From: Variovorax sp. ZS18.2.2
Lineage (GTDB): Bacteria; Pseudomonadota; Gammaproteobacteria; Burkholderiales; Burkholderiaceae_C
Direction: 5' to 3'
NCBI RefSeq assembly: GCF_024701975.1
Contig: NZ_JANLNM010000001.1
Coordinates: 62,001-126,000, forward strand
Length of the DNA: 64,000 nucleotides
Shown here in pieces: positions 16,279-24,860 of this stretch. The notes under the pieces were generated by a model. The model made no database searches, had not been told where the DNA came from, and was given only the letters and a program-made list of their open reading frames with translations. Numbering within the stretch: position 1 is the stretch's first letter; each line of letters starts with the position of its first letter. Both the position numbers and the translations under genes were made by a program.

Positions 16279-17334
16279 ATGACGTGGGACGTCGCGCTGA
16301 TCCTCATCACCGACGGCCTGGCCAACGGTGCCGTCTATCTGCTGGCCGGCCTCGGGTTGGTGCTGATCTTTTCCGTGACGCGGGTGGTGTTCGTGCCGTT
16401 CGGCGACATCGCGGCCTTCGCGGCCCTGTCGCTCGCGGCCTTCGAAACCGGCCGTGTGCCGGCCACTATCGGCATGGTGGCGGTGCTCGCGGTGCTGGCG
16501 CTGGCGACGGAAATCGGCAGCCTGCTGCGCCGCGGCGAGGCCGCGCACATTCCGAAGGCGGTGCTGATGTGGGGCGTGCTGCCGGCGATTCCGTGCGTGC
16601 TCGCGTGGATCGCGGCGCGGCCGGGCGTGCCGGTGGCGGTGCACATCGCGGTGGCTGTGCTGCTGGTGGTGCCGATCGCGCCGCTGCTCGCACGGGTGGT
16701 GTTCCAGCCGATCGCCGACGCGTCGGTGCTGGTGCTGTTGATCGTGTCGCTCGCGCTGCACTTCCTGCTCTCGGGCCTGGGCCTGCTGTTCTTCGGCCCT
16801 GAAGGTTCGCGCACCACGCCATTAACGAGCGCGGTGTTCACGTTGGGCGACGGGTTCACGGTCAGCGGCCAGGTGGTGCTGATGGTGGGCGCGGCGATCG
16901 TGCTGAGCGGGCTGTTCTTTCTGGTGTTCGAGCGCACGGTGGCCGGCAAGGCGCTGCGTGCGACCGCGGTGAACCGGGTGGGGGCGCGGCTGGTCGGCAT
17001 CCGGCCGGTGCGCACCGCGCTGCTGGCCTATGGCTGCGCCTCGCTGCTCGCCGGCCTCATTGGCGTGCTCATCGCACCGGTGACGACCATGTACTACGAC
17101 TCCGGTTTCATCATCGGGCTGAAGGCCTTCGTGGCCGCGATCATCGGCGGGCTCGTGAGCTACCCGATGACGGCTGTGGGCGCGCTCGCGGTCGGCGTGG
17201 TGGAGAGCTTCGCGTCGTTCTGGAGCGGGGCGTTGAAAGACGTGATCGTGTTTAGCCTGCTGATCCCGGTGCTCATGCTGCGCTCCTTCATGGCGGCCCA
17301 TTCGGAAGAGGAAGAAGACGAGGTGGACCAATGA
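16279..17334 (+). CDS. Liv-type (LivH-like) ABC transporter permease
   Basis: 351 residues, polytopic inner-membrane protein with about eight or more hydrophobic segments. It starts ALILITDGLANGAVYLLAGLGLVLIF, typical of LivH, and ends with an acidic tail EEEEDEVDQ. It is longer than usual LivH (about 290-300) because of a hydrophobic segment between residues ~75 and 130. The next gene overlaps its stop by 4 nt. Forms the heteromeric channel with the permease half of the downstream fusion. Confidence 0.9.
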   Translation: MTWDVALILITDGLANGAVYLLAGLGLVLIFSVTRVVFVPFGDIAAFAALSLAAFETGRVPATIGMVAVLAVLALATEIGSLLRRGEAAHIPKAVLMWGVLPAIPCVLAWIAARPGVPVAVHIAVAVLLVVPIAPLLARVVFQPIADASVLVLLIVSLALHFLLSGLGLLFFGPEGSRTTPLTSAVFTLGDGFTVSGQVVLMVGAAIVLSGLFFLVFERTVAGKALRATAVNRVGARLVGIRPVRTALLAYGCASLLAGLIGVLIAPVTTMYYDSGFIIGLKAFVAAIIGGLVSYPMTAVGALAVGVVESFASFWSGALKDVIVFSLLIPVLMLRSFMAAHSEEEEDEVDQ

Positions 17335-19118
17335 ACGGCAACCGCAAACGCATGCTGTGGATCGCCGCGGTAATCGTCGTTCTGGCGCTGGTGCCGGCGG
17401 TGGCGGGCAGCTTCACGGTCTCGCTGCTCAACGACATCGGCATCGGCGCGCTCGTGGCGCTCGGGCTGGTGCTTCTTACGGGCGTGGGCGGCGCGACCTC
17501 GTTCGGGCAGGCGGCCTTCGTCGGCATCGCGGCCTATGCGACGGCGTGGCTCACGACCGCGCAAGGCATGTCGCCGTGGATCGGCCTGTTGTTCGCGTTG
17601 CTGCTCACGGGTATCTCGGCACTCGCCATCGGCATGCTGACGCTGCGGCTCGGCGGGCACTTCCTGCCGCTCAGCACCATCGCGTGGGGACTGTCGATCG
17701 CGATGCTGTTCGGCAACGTCGATGCGCTCGGCCGCCACACGGGCCTGTCGAACATTCCGGCGCTGCAGGTCGCGGGCTGGTCGCTGGCCGATCCTCGGTC
17801 GATGTACTACCTGATCTGGGTGGTGGTCGGGCTGGCGTGCTTGTTCAGCCACAACCTGCTGCAGTCGCGACCGGGCCGCGCGATTCGCGGGCTGCGCGGC
17901 GGGGCAACGCTGCTGGCGAGCGTGGGGGCAGATGCGTACCGCGTGCGGCTCACGCTGTTCGTGACGGCCGCGCTGTTCGCGGGGCTGGCGGGCTGGCTCT
18001 ATGCGCACATGAACCGCTTCGTGAGCCCGTCGCCCTTCGATGTGCGCGCGAGCATCGAGTACCTGCTGATGGCGGTAGCTGGCGGGCTCGGCCAACTGGC
18101 CGGGGCGCTGGTGGGCGCCGCGCTGGTGCTGGTGTTGAAGAACGGGCTGCAGGACGTGCTGCCGATGCTCACGCAGCGTGCCGGGCAACTGGAGGCCGTG
18201 GCCTTCGCCGCGCTTTTCATCCTGCTGCTGCACTTTGCGCGTGGTGGGTTGATGGGATTGCTGCGGCGCTGGACGCGTCGTCGTGGTGGCACGCAGGGTG
18301 TATCGCGCCACGATGCACCGCCGGTCGATCCGCTGCCGCATCGCCAACTGCCGGCGCGCGGCACGCAGGTGCTGTCGGTGAATGGCGCGGTCAAGCGCTT
18401 CGGCGGGCTGGTGGCAGTGAACGACGTGAGCTTCGACGTGAAGGCCGGCGAGATCGTCGGGCTGATCGGGCCGAACGGCGCGGGCAAGTCGACCATGTTC
18501 AACCTGCTGACCTGCACGCTGCCGATGACCTCGGGGCAGGTGCGCTTCCTCGACCACGACATCGCCGGCATGCCGCAGCGGCAGGTGGCGCGGCTGGGCC
18601 TGGCGCGCACCTTCCAGCACGTGAAGCTCCGGCCGCACATGAGCCTGCTGGACAACGTGGCGCTGGGCGCGCATTCGCGCACGCGCTCGGGCATCCTGAA
18701 GGCGGGCCTGCGGCTCGATCGTAAGGAGGAGATGCAGATCCTGCAGGAGGCGCAGCGCCAGCTCGACCGCATCGGGCTTGGCGACCGCGTGCACGAGATC
18801 GCGGGCAGCCTGCCGCTGGGCACGCAGCGCATCCTGGAGATCGCTCGCGCGCTGGCCGCCGACCCGGTGCTGCTGGTGCTCGACGAGCCCGCGGCGGGCC
18901 TGCGTCGCAAGGAAAAGATGGCGCTCGGCGACCTGCTGCGCAAGCTCCGCGAGGAGGGCGTGACCATCCTGATCGTCGAACACGACATGGACTTCGTGAT
19001 GAAACTGGTGGACCGGCTGGTGGTGATGAACTTCGGCTCCAAGCTCGTGGAGGGCGTGCCGTCGGCGGTGCGCGCGGACGAGCGTGTGCAGGCGGCTTAC
19101 CTGGGGAGCGTTGTATGA
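17331..19118 (+). CDS. fused Liv-type permease (LivM) and ATPase (LivG)
   Basis: 595 residues. Residues 1-~310 are a LivM-like membrane domain; a charged linker ([12 protein letters not shown] and following) leads to a LivG-like ATPase from about residue 345. Walker A GPNGAGKS is near residue 380 and Walker [12 protein letters not shown] near 520; the signature reads LPLGTQ rather than LSGGQ, as LivG-type ATPases often deviate here. Second permease and first ATPase of the aromatic-acid importer. Overlaps both neighbours by 4 nt. Confidence 0.92.
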   Translation: MNGNRKRMLWIAAVIVVLALVPAVAGSFTVSLLNDIGIGALVALGLVLLTGVGGATSFGQAAFVGIAAYATAWLTTAQGMSPWIGLLFALLLTGISALAIGMLTLRLGGHFLPLSTIAWGLSIAMLFGNVDALGRHTGLSNIPALQVAGWSLADPRSMYYLIWVVVGLACLFSHNLLQSRPGRAIRGLRGGATLLASVGADAYRVRLTLFVTAALFAGLAGWLYAHMNRFVSPSPFDVRASIEYLLMAVAGGLGQLAGALVGAALVLVLKNGLQDVLPMLTQRAGQLEAVAFAALFILLLHFARGGLMGLLRRWTRRRGGTQGVSRHDAPPVDPLPHRQLPARGTQVLSVNGAVKRFGGLVAVNDVSFDVKAGEIVGLIGPNGAGKSTMFNLLTCTLPMTSGQVRFLDHDIAGMPQRQVARLGLARTFQHVKLRPHMSLLDNVALGAHSRTRSGILKAGLRLDRKEEMQILQEAQRQLDRIGLGDRVHEIAGSLPLGTQRILEIARALAADPVLLVLDEPAAGLRRKEKMALGDLLRKLREEGVTILIVEHDMDFVMKLVDRLVVMNFGSKLVEGVPSAVRADERVQAAYLGSVV

Positions 19119-19846
19119 CTGCGATGCTGGAGATCGGCGACCTGCATGTGTCGTATGGGCAGGTGGAGGCGGTGCGCGGTGTATCGCTCGACCTGCAGCC
19201 CGGGCAGATCATTTCGGTGATCGGGCCGAATGGCGCGGGGAAGACAACGCTGCTGGCGGCCGCCATGGGGCTCCTGCCGTGCAAGGGCACGCTGCGCTTC
19301 GAGGGCGAAGACCTGCAGGGACTCGACGTGGAGGCACGCGTGGAGCGCGGCCTGTGCCTCGTGCCCGAGAAGCGCGAGCTGTTCGGCGAACTCACCGTGC
19401 TCGACAACCTGCAGCTCGGTGCTTACGCCAAGCGGCTGCGCGGCGATGCGATGAAGCGGCAGCTGCAGTCGGTGTACGACCGCTTCCCACGACTGGCGGA
19501 GCGCCGCGCGCAACGCGCCGACACGCTCTCGGGCGGCGAGCGGCAGATGCTGGCGGTGGGGCGCGCGCTGATGTCGGCGCCGCGCCTCTTGATGCTCGAC
19601 GAACCCAGCCTGGGCCTTGCGCCGCTGATCGTGCGGGATATCCTCACCATCGTGCGGAAGCTGCGTGAAGACGGCGTGTCGATCCTGCTGGTGGAGCAGA
19701 ACGCCCGCGCGGCGCTCGAAAGCTCGGACGAGGGCTATGTGCTGGAGACGGGCGAGATCGCGCTCTCGGGCGCCTCGGCCGAGCTGGCGAGCGACCCGCG
19801 CGTGCAAGCGACGTACCTCGGCGGAGGCACGCACGATGACGAGTGA
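19115..19846 (+). CDS. Liv-type (LivF-like) ABC transporter ATPase
   Basis: 243 residues. Walker A GPNGAGKT, signature LSGGERQ, Walker [12 protein letters not shown] and switch His region LLVEQNA are all present. LivF type by length and by the LAPLIV segment. Pairs with the ATPase half of the upstream fusion to energise uptake. Its 3' end overlaps the start of the second acyl-CoA ligase by 11 nt. Confidence 0.93.
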   Translation: MTAMLEIGDLHVSYGQVEAVRGVSLDLQPGQIISVIGPNGAGKTTLLAAAMGLLPCKGTLRFEGEDLQGLDVEARVERGLCLVPEKRELFGELTVLDNLQLGAYAKRLRGDAMKRQLQSVYDRFPRLAERRAQRADTLSGGERQMLAVGRALMSAPRLLMLDEPSLGLAPLIVRDILTIVRKLREDGVSILLVEQNARAALESSDEGYVLETGEIALSGASAELASDPRVQATYLGGGTHDDE

Positions 19847-21422
19847 GGTGCGCGCCGTGCCGCCCGCGCAGCGCACGCTGCCGGCGATGCTGCAGCGGCA
19901 AGCGGCGCTGTTCGGTGCGCGCCCGCTGTTGCGGATCGCGGGCCGGCAGTGGACGCATGGTGACGCGGTCGAAGCGGCCGCGATGTGCGCCGGTGCACTG
20001 GCGCAGGCTGGCGTGGCGCGCGGCGATCGCATCGCGGTGATGTGCGGCAACCGCATCGAGTTTCTCGAAACTTTTCTCGGTGCCGGATGGCTCGGCGCTT
20101 CGGTCGTGCCGGTCAACACGGCGTCGATGGGGCCGCAGATCGAATACTTCCTGGCCAACAGCGCGGCGAAGCTGTTGGTGATCGAGGCGGGTTTTCTTGA
20201 GCGCCTCAAGACGGCCGATCTCGGGCGCACTGCGTTGCGCGATGTGTGGGTGGTGGGCGAGGGTGCTGCTTCGTGGGAGCCGCCCGCCGGCGTGCGCGTC
20301 TCGAACTTCCCGGAAGGTTCGGAGGCCATTGCGCCCGCCGATGTGCAGCCGGGCGATCCGCTCGCCATCCTCTACACCTCGGGCACCACCGGTCCGGCCA
20401 AGGGCGTGATCTGCCCGCATGCGCAGTACTTCTGGTGGGGCGTGAACAGTGCCGAGGTGCTCGGTGTCGGGCGCGACGACGTGCTGTGCACCACGCTGCC
20501 GCTCTTTCACATCAACGCGCTCAACACTTTCGCGCAGGCGGCGATGACCGGGGCCGAGGTGGTGTTCGAGCCGCGCTTCTCGGCCTCGGGCTTCTGGCCG
20601 TCGATGCGTGCGAGCGGCGCCACCGTGGTCTACCTCCTCGGCGCGATGGTGCCGATCCTGCTCGCGCAGCCCGAAGGAGAGGGAGAGCGCGATCACCGCG
20701 TGCGCATCGGGCTCGGGCCGGGCGTGCCGTCGGCGGCGGGGCAGGCGTTCAAGGCGCGCACGGGCGTGTCGCTGCTCGAAGGCTACGGCTCGACGGAAAC
20801 CAATTTCGCGATCGCCACCGCGCCGGACTCGCCGCGTGGCGGAGTCATGGGCTGGTTGCGGCCCGGCTTCCAGGCCTGCGTGGCCGATGAGGACGACGTG
20901 GCGCTGCCGCCCGGCGAGGCCGGCGAACTGCTGCTGCGCGCGGACGAGCCGTATGCCTTTGCGAGCGGCTACTTCAACATGCCGGAGAAGACGGTCGAAG
21001 CCTGGCGCAACCTGTGGTTCCACACGGGTGACCGCGTGGTGCGGGATGCGGACGGCGCGTTTCGTTTCGTGGACCGCATCAAGGACGCGATCCGCCGGCG
21101 CGGCGAGAACATCTCTTCGTTCGAGGTGGAGCAGGTGCTGTTGAGTCACCCCGGTGTGGCCTCGTGCGCCGTGTATCCCGTGCGCTCCGAGCTGGCCGAA
21201 GACGAGGTGATGGCCGCGCTGGTCGTGCGCGAAGGCGAGCACATCGATCCCGTGGAGCTGTCGCGCTTCTGCGAGGGCCGCCTGCCGTACTTCGCGGTGC
21301 CGCGTTACATCGACGTGCTGCCCGACCTGCCGCGGACAGAGAACGGCAAGGTGCAGAAGTTCAAGCTGCGCGAGCGCGGCGTCGGGCCGCAGACCTGGGA
21401 CGGTCGGCCCGCGAGGCCGTAA
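19836..21422 (+). CDS. AMP-forming acyl-CoA ligase (copy 2)
   Basis: 528 residues from the ATG at 19836. ANL signature [14 protein letters not shown] near residue 178, GYGSTETN near 313, WFHTGD and a C-terminal catalytic Lys in [13 protein letters not shown]. Resembles the CaiC/long-chain or aryl-acid ligase group. Last gene of the long operon. Possible roles are activation of the oxygenase product or of anthranilate; the sequence does not decide. Confidence 0.9.
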   Translation: MTSEVRAVPPAQRTLPAMLQRQAALFGARPLLRIAGRQWTHGDAVEAAAMCAGALAQAGVARGDRIAVMCGNRIEFLETFLGAGWLGASVVPVNTASMGPQIEYFLANSAAKLLVIEAGFLERLKTADLGRTALRDVWVVGEGAASWEPPAGVRVSNFPEGSEAIAPADVQPGDPLAILYTSGTTGPAKGVICPHAQYFWWGVNSAEVLGVGRDDVLCTTLPLFHINALNTFAQAAMTGAEVVFEPRFSASGFWPSMRASGATVVYLLGAMVPILLAQPEGEGERDHRVRIGLGPGVPSAAGQAFKARTGVSLLEGYGSTETNFAIATAPDSPRGGVMGWLRPGFQACVADEDDVALPPGEAGELLLRADEPYAFASGYFNMPEKTVEAWRNLWFHTGDRVVRDADGAFRFVDRIKDAIRRRGENISSFEVEQVLLSHPGVASCAVYPVRSELAEDEVMAALVVREGEHIDPVELSRFCEGRLPYFAVPRYIDVLPDLPRTENGKVQKFKLRERGVGPQTWDGRPARP

Positions 21423-21439
21423 GGCGGCCGTTTCATGTG

Positions 21440-21495
21440 CTGACAGGCCGGCGGGCGGAGATTGTTAAAATGATTCAGAACTAAAACATTCAGGT
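21440..21495 (+). promoter_or_regulatory. intergenic control region with paired ATTCAG repeats (candidate MarR operator)
   Basis: The 73-nt gap before the SDR-MarR-thioesterase unit is AT-rich compared with its surroundings. It holds two near-identical direct repeats, AAAATGATTCAG at 21467-21478 and AAAACATTCAG at 21483-21493, 16 nt apart. A TAAAAT box at 21466 could be a -10 element; the -35 is unclear. Position just upstream of the MarR-bearing unit suggests autoregulation. Confidence 0.4.
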
Positions 21496-22272
21496 ATGCA
21501 ATCAAATTTACTCACTGGCCGTCACGCACTCGTGACCGGCGCTGCGCGCGGCATCGGTGCGGAGATCGCACGCACGCTGGCCGCCGAGGGCGCCGTACTG
21601 ACGCTGCTGGGGCGTGACCGCGAAGCGCTGCAGCGCGTGGCCGATACGCTCACAGGCAGCGGCCATGGCGTGGCCGCCGCCGATGTGGCGGACCCGGAAG
21701 GCGTGCAGGCCGCTTTCGCGCAGGCCCGTGCGGCGCGGGGCCCGATCGTCATCCTCGTCAACAACGCGGGTGCCGCCGAGAGCGCGCCGTTCCTCAAGAC
21801 CTCAGTCGATCTCTGGCAGCGGATGCTGTCGGTGAACCTCACCGGCAGCTTCCTGTGCGCGCAGGCCGCACTGCCGGACATGCTCGAAGCCGGCTGGGGT
21901 CGTATCGTCAACATCGCGAGTACGGCGGGGCAGAAAGGCTACGCCTACGTCTCGGCCTACACCGCGGCCAAGCACGGCGTGATCGGCCTCACGCGCTCGC
22001 TCGCGCTCGAAGTGGCGCGCAAGGGCATCACGGTGAATGCCGTGTGCCCCGGCTATACCGACACCGACATCCTGCGCAACAGCGTCGCCAACGTGGTCGG
22101 CAAGACCGGGCGCAGCGAGGCCGATGCGCTGGCGGAGTTCTCCAGCGTGAACCCGCAGAAGCGCATCGTGCAGCCATCCGAGGTGGCCGACGCCGTGCGT
22201 TGGCTGTGCGGCGAAGGCGCGGCCTCGGTCACCGGCCAATCGATCTCGGTCTCGGGAGGAGAAGTGACATGA
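21496..22272 (+). CDS. short-chain dehydrogenase/reductase (FabG-like)
   Basis: 258 residues, classical [11 protein letters not shown] cofactor loop, NNAG, active-site Ser (IASTAG) and YTAAK. The C-terminal [10 protein letters not shown] end is typical of FabG or 3-hydroxyacyl-CoA dehydrogenases. First gene of a three-gene unit with the MarR regulator and thioesterase, overlapping the MarR start by 4 nt. Probably handles a hydroxy or keto intermediate of the same catabolic route. Confidence 0.9.
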   Translation: MQSNLLTGRHALVTGAARGIGAEIARTLAAEGAVLTLLGRDREALQRVADTLTGSGHGVAAADVADPEGVQAAFAQARAARGPIVILVNNAGAAESAPFLKTSVDLWQRMLSVNLTGSFLCAQAALPDMLEAGWGRIVNIASTAGQKGYAYVSAYTAAKHGVIGLTRSLALEVARKGITVNAVCPGYTDTDILRNSVANVVGKTGRSEADALAEFSSVNPQKRIVQPSEVADAVRWLCGEGAASVTGQSISVSGGEVT

Positions 22273-22799
22273 CACGCAACGACGCCTCGCACGCCGCACT
22301 GAGCGACGCCGAAGAACTCGGTCACGAAGCACGCGCCGGTCATGAAGACCACGCGATGCTCAAGCTGTGGCTGCGCATGCTCGCGAGCACCACGCAGATC
22401 GAGGCCGAGATCCGCCGCCGTCTGCGCGAGCGCTTCGGCATCTCGCTCGCGCGCTTCGACTACATGGCGCAGCTCTACCGCTACAAGGACGGGCTCAAGA
22501 TGCGCGTGCTGTCGCGCTACCTCATGGTGACCGGCGGCAACGTGACCGGGCTGACCGATGAGCTCGAACGCGAAGGCATGGTGGCCCGCGCGCCCAGCCC
22601 CGACGACCGCCGCGCATGGATCGTGAGCCTCACGCCCGCGGGGCGGCGCACCTTCGAGACGATGGCGAGTGAGCACGAGCAGTGGATTCTCGAGATGTTC
22701 TCGGGCCTCGACATGAAGACGGTCAAGCAGATGCACAGCCAGCTCGGACTGCTGCGCGTGCATGTGATGCGCGGCGAGGCAGCCGGCGAGGAGGCGTGA
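22269..22799 (+). CDS. MarR-family transcriptional regulator
   Basis: 176 residues from the ATG overlapping the SDR stop. A helical N-terminal arm precedes a winged helix: [46 protein letters not shown], then the wing [16 protein letters not shown]. MarR proteins bind small aromatic acids or aryl-CoA esters and then release DNA. Auxin catabolic loci of Variovorax are under MarR control, and this is the only regulator in the island, so it is the likely auxin-responsive repressor. Candidate operator repeats lie at 21467-21493. Confidence 0.92.
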   Translation: MTRNDASHAALSDAEELGHEARAGHEDHAMLKLWLRMLASTTQIEAEIRRRLRERFGISLARFDYMAQLYRYKDGLKMRVLSRYLMVTGGNVTGLTDELEREGMVARAPSPDDRRAWIVSLTPAGRRTFETMASEHEQWILEMFSGLDMKTVKQMHSQLGLLRVHVMRGEAAGEEA

Positions 22800-23266
22800 G
22801 CGTGAGTGATGCCACGCATGTCGACTTGGCGGCGCCGAGTGCGGAATTCAGACGACCGCGGCTGATCCGGTTTTCGGACTGCGATCCGGCGGGCATCGTG
22901 TTCTATCCGCAGTACTTCGTGATGCTCAACGGGCTGGTCGAAGACTGGGTGAACGAAGGGCTGGGCCTGAGCTACCACGGGCTCGTGGCCGAGCGCCGCA
23001 TCGGTCTGCCGACCGTGAAGTTGGAAGTGGACTTCCGCGCCGTGAGCCGCATGGGTGACCAAGTGATGCTCGGGCTCGCCGTTGAACGGTTGGGCTCACG
23101 CTCGATGACGTTGGCGGTGCGCTGCTTCGGTGCCGAGAGCGGCGAAGTGCGGATGCAGATGGCGCAGGTGATCGTCACGACATCGCTCGAGACGCATCGC
23201 GCAGTTGCCATTCCCGATGACATGCGCGCGGCGATCCTGCGCGACGCGTCGGCGTTGGCGAGTTGA
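22796..23266 (+). CDS. 4-hydroxybenzoyl-CoA-type acyl-CoA thioesterase
   Basis: About 156 residues. No ATG fits; GTG at 22796 overlaps the MarR stop in the usual GTGA style, with a second GTG at 22802. Hotdog-fold protein with the 4HBT signature RFSDCDPAGIVFYPQYF, in which the Asp is the catalytic residue. Hydrolyses aryl-CoA esters; anthraniloyl-CoA is a plausible substrate in this context. Its stop lies 3 nt from the end of the convergent HTH gene, which marks the end of the catabolic island. Confidence 0.85.
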   Translation: MSVSDATHVDLAAPSAEFRRPRLIRFSDCDPAGIVFYPQYFVMLNGLVEDWVNEGLGLSYHGLVAERRIGLPTVKLEVDFRAVSRMGDQVMLGLAVERLGSRSMTLAVRCFGAESGEVRMQMAQVIVTTSLETHRAVAIPDDMRAAILRDASALAS

Positions 23267-23269
23267 ATT

Positions 23270-23653
23270 TCAGGGCGCCGGGTCGGCGTCCTGCGCGTGT
23301 TTCTTCAGCCAGCCGCCGAGTTCTCTCTTGCCCTTGGCATTGGCCGTGCGCCACGCCTCGCGCGCAGCCGTGATGAAGCGTTCTTCCGCCGCATCGGGCA
23401 CCTCGGAGGGCCGGTCTTCCTTGTCGAGCCAACCAGGCTCCACGTCGCAATGCCGCTCGATCTGCCGCGCGAGGTTGTCGCCGATGGGCCGGGAGCTCTT
23501 GATCTGGCTCCACATGCTCGGGGAGATTTCGATCTTCTTCGCAAAGGACTGATCCAGCCCTTTGGCTGGCAGACCGGCGGCAATGGCGCCCTCAAGAAAG
23601 CGGCGATGCAGCGCAAGGACATTGCGACGGCGCGCGACGGTGGTATTGGGCAC
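23270..23653 (-). CDS. small HTH/XRE-like DNA-binding protein
   Basis: 127 residues from a GTG at 23653. The middle (FAKKIEISPSMWSQIKSSRPIGDNLARQIERHCDVEPGWL) reads as a Cro/C1-type helix-turn-helix followed by the PGWLD segment common in phage-repressor-like proteins; the C-terminal part is charged and helical. Convergent with the catabolic island. A palindrome GTAAA-N5-TTTAC at 23708-23722 lies about 55 nt upstream and could be its own operator. Target and trigger unknown. Confidence 0.65.
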   Translation of the reverse strand: MPNTTVARRRNVLALHRRFLEGAIAAGLPAKGLDQSFAKKIEISPSMWSQIKSSRPIGDNLARQIERHCDVEPGWLDKEDRPSEVPDAAEERFITAAREAWRTANAKGKRELGGWLKKHAQDADPAP

Positions 23654-23707
23654 TGTTCAAAAACAACAACAAGACAAGAAAAGATTGTCCCGGTTGTTGA
23701 CGTCGCC

Positions 23708-23722
23708 GTAAACACTATTTAC
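23708..23722. promoter_or_regulatory. inverted repeat GTAAA-N5-TTTAC, candidate operator
   Basis: Perfect 5-bp inverted repeat with 5-nt spacer between the HTH gene (-) and the small + strand gene at 23806. Spacing and symmetry suit a repressor dimer such as the neighbouring HTH protein. Confidence 0.4.
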
Positions 23723-23805
23723 AGTTGCCCTCATTCGCGGCTCAAGCCGTACCTTTTTTCCAACCCCTTACAGCCGACAGCGGCAATTTTTGACCAGGAA
23801 CCATC

Positions 23806-24012
23806 GTGAACACCGCATTGACCCTCACCAACATTCGACCCGCATCGGGCCGGGCGTTCGTGCGCGTGTGGTCGTGTGGCGGTGGGTTCGGCATGCCGTC
23901 GTCGTCGAAATCGAATCTGCGCCAGAGCTACGTGCATGCCACGCAAACCGCAGCCCGTCTGCGCGTTGGCAAGTTCGAGGATCAGGTGCTACCGGGTGGA
24001 GGTTGCGCATAG
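23806..24012 (+). CDS. small hypothetical protein
   Basis: 68 residues from a GTG at 23806 with an AGGA-type site 8-11 nt upstream (gaccaggaaccatc). No recognised domain; rich in Ser, Gly, Arg and Thr. Diverges from the HTH gene and is followed 30 nt later by a strong intrinsic terminator, which argues that something on this strand is transcribed. It may be coding or the region may simply be a leader or small RNA. Confidence 0.35.
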   Translation: MNTALTLTNIRPASGRAFVRVWSCGGGFGMPSSSKSNLRQSYVHATQTAARLRVGKFEDQVLPGGGCA

Positions 24013-24041
24013 GCGCATACCTTCCAAGCTCTCTCAAGCAG

Positions 24042-24076
24042 AGGCCCGGACACCGAAAGGTTTCCGGGCCTTTTTG
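24042..24076 (+). terminator. rho-independent terminator
   Basis: Perfect 9-bp stem (AGGCCCGGA 24042-24050 with TCCGGGCCT 24063-24071), 12-nt loop, followed by a T-rich run (TTTTGTTTTG). Ends the transcript that covers 23806-24012. Confidence 0.85.
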
Positions 24077-24126
24077 TTTTGTTTTTTGCTTTTGTGCTTT
24101 GCCATTTCGGGTGTGCCTTCACCACA

Positions 24127-24372
24127 CCGCCAGGACCCACCGCGTAGACGGTCTGGCGGGATGTGCAGGAACTGATCCCTCCTGTGCAGCGACGTCGTAC
24201 GGGGCAGCGCCCAGCGCGCTGTCCGTCGCGTGAGGACACAACCGAAATGGAAAAGCGGTCATTCGTTTTTTCGCATCGAACCCGAGCGGAACCGGGCCAT
24301 TGCAGATGGTCCTTCCGCGGAAACCGGCCGCAAAGATTGGGCGGCGCCGGAACCCGTAACCGGACACTTTTT
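24127..24372 (+). ncRNA. candidate structured RNA: five consecutive hairpins
   Basis: No convincing gene lies in 24077-24391. Instead there are back-to-back hairpins: CCGCCAG/CTGGCGG (24127-24133 with 24153-24159) enclosing ACCG/CGGT; TGTGCAGGA/TCCTGTGCA (24162-24170 with 24180-24188, two G-U pairs); GCGACG/CGTCGC (24189-24194 with 24224-24229) enclosing an 8-bp inner stem; GCGGAA/TTCCGC (24286-24291 with 24313-24318) enclosing GGCCAT/ATGGTC; and CCGGCCGC with GCGGCGCCGG (24324-24331, 24341-24350). A T-rich run follows at 24368. No known RNA family was recognised. Strand is a guess from the flanking terminator and tRNA. Confidence 0.4.
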
Positions 24373-24391
24373 ATTTTCGTTTTTCATTCAT

Positions 24392-24468
24392 CCCGCGTTA
24401 GCTCAATGGATCAGAGCACTTGCCTACGAAGCAAGGGGTTGCACGTTCGAGTCGTGCACGTGGGGCCA
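24392..24468 (+). tRNA. tRNA-Arg(ACG), extra/divergent copy
   Basis: Full cloverleaf: acceptor CCCGCGT/ACGTGGG (one G-U), D arm GCTC/GAGC, anticodon arm CTTGC-CTACGAA-GCAAG with anticodon ACG, T arm GCACG-TTCGAGT-CGTGC, discriminator G and encoded CCA at 24466-24468. A20 in the D loop, an arginine identity element, is present. A T-rich tract follows. It is located in an accessory patch rather than a tRNA cluster, so it is probably not the main housekeeping gene. Confidence 0.85.
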
Positions 24469-24507
24469 TTTTTGTTTTGCTGTCACCACAACAACCAAGG
24501 AGTCACC

Positions 24508-24705
24508 ATGCGCAAGCGCAATACCCCGATCCGGATGATCACCGTGCGCCCGACCCAGCCGCGCAAGCGCATGGTGCTGGCATTGGCGCAACGCTTCGGC
24601 ATCGGCTGGCGCACGACGGAAAGTCTGTCCGCGTCGCCTAGCCACGAGCGTGCGGTCGAAGGTCTCGACCTTGACCAGCGCGTGCGTGAAGTGGGCGAGT
24701 GGTAG
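24508..24705 (+). CDS. small basic hypothetical protein between two tRNA genes
   Basis: 65 residues from the ATG at 24508 with a strong ribosome-binding site (AAGGAG 24497-24502). The N-terminal half is very basic (MRKRNTPIRMITVRPTQPRK), the C-terminal half acidic and helical. No family recognised. It is sandwiched between tRNA-Arg and tRNA-His, 39 nt after the first and 24 nt before the second, so all three may be on one transcript. The good start site makes coding likely. Confidence 0.6.
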   Translation: MRKRNTPIRMITVRPTQPRKRMVLALAQRFGIGWRTTESLSASPSHERAVEGLDLDQRVREVGEW

Positions 24706-24729
24706 CCGGCCGGTCAGCTTCTTCTCTAC

Positions 24730-24804
24730 GGTGCGCGTAGCTCAACGGCAGAGCCGCGGGTTGTGAGCCCGCTGACGACGGTTCGATTCCGTTCGTGCAC
24801 CCCA
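24730..24804 (+). tRNA. tRNA-His(GTG), extra/divergent copy
   Basis: Cloverleaf: extra G(-1) at 24730 opposite C73, the histidine identity pair; acceptor GTGCGCG/CGTGCAC, D arm GCTC/GAGC, anticodon arm GCGGG-TTGTGAG-CCCGC with anticodon GTG, T arm GACGG-TTCGATT-CCGTT, encoded CCA at 24802-24804. A T-rich tract follows (ctttttctctt). It lies 56 nt upstream of the HNH endonuclease gene. Confidence 0.85.
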
Positions 24805-24860
24805 CCCATCTTTTTCTCTTCAACCCCTTCGACCATCGCCGCAAAAGGAGGCGAGCCATC

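Noticed and set aside
24392..24804. tRNA pseudogenes
   Set aside because: Both Arg and His copies fold fully, keep T-loop consensus, encoded CCA and identity elements, so they are called as tRNA genes.
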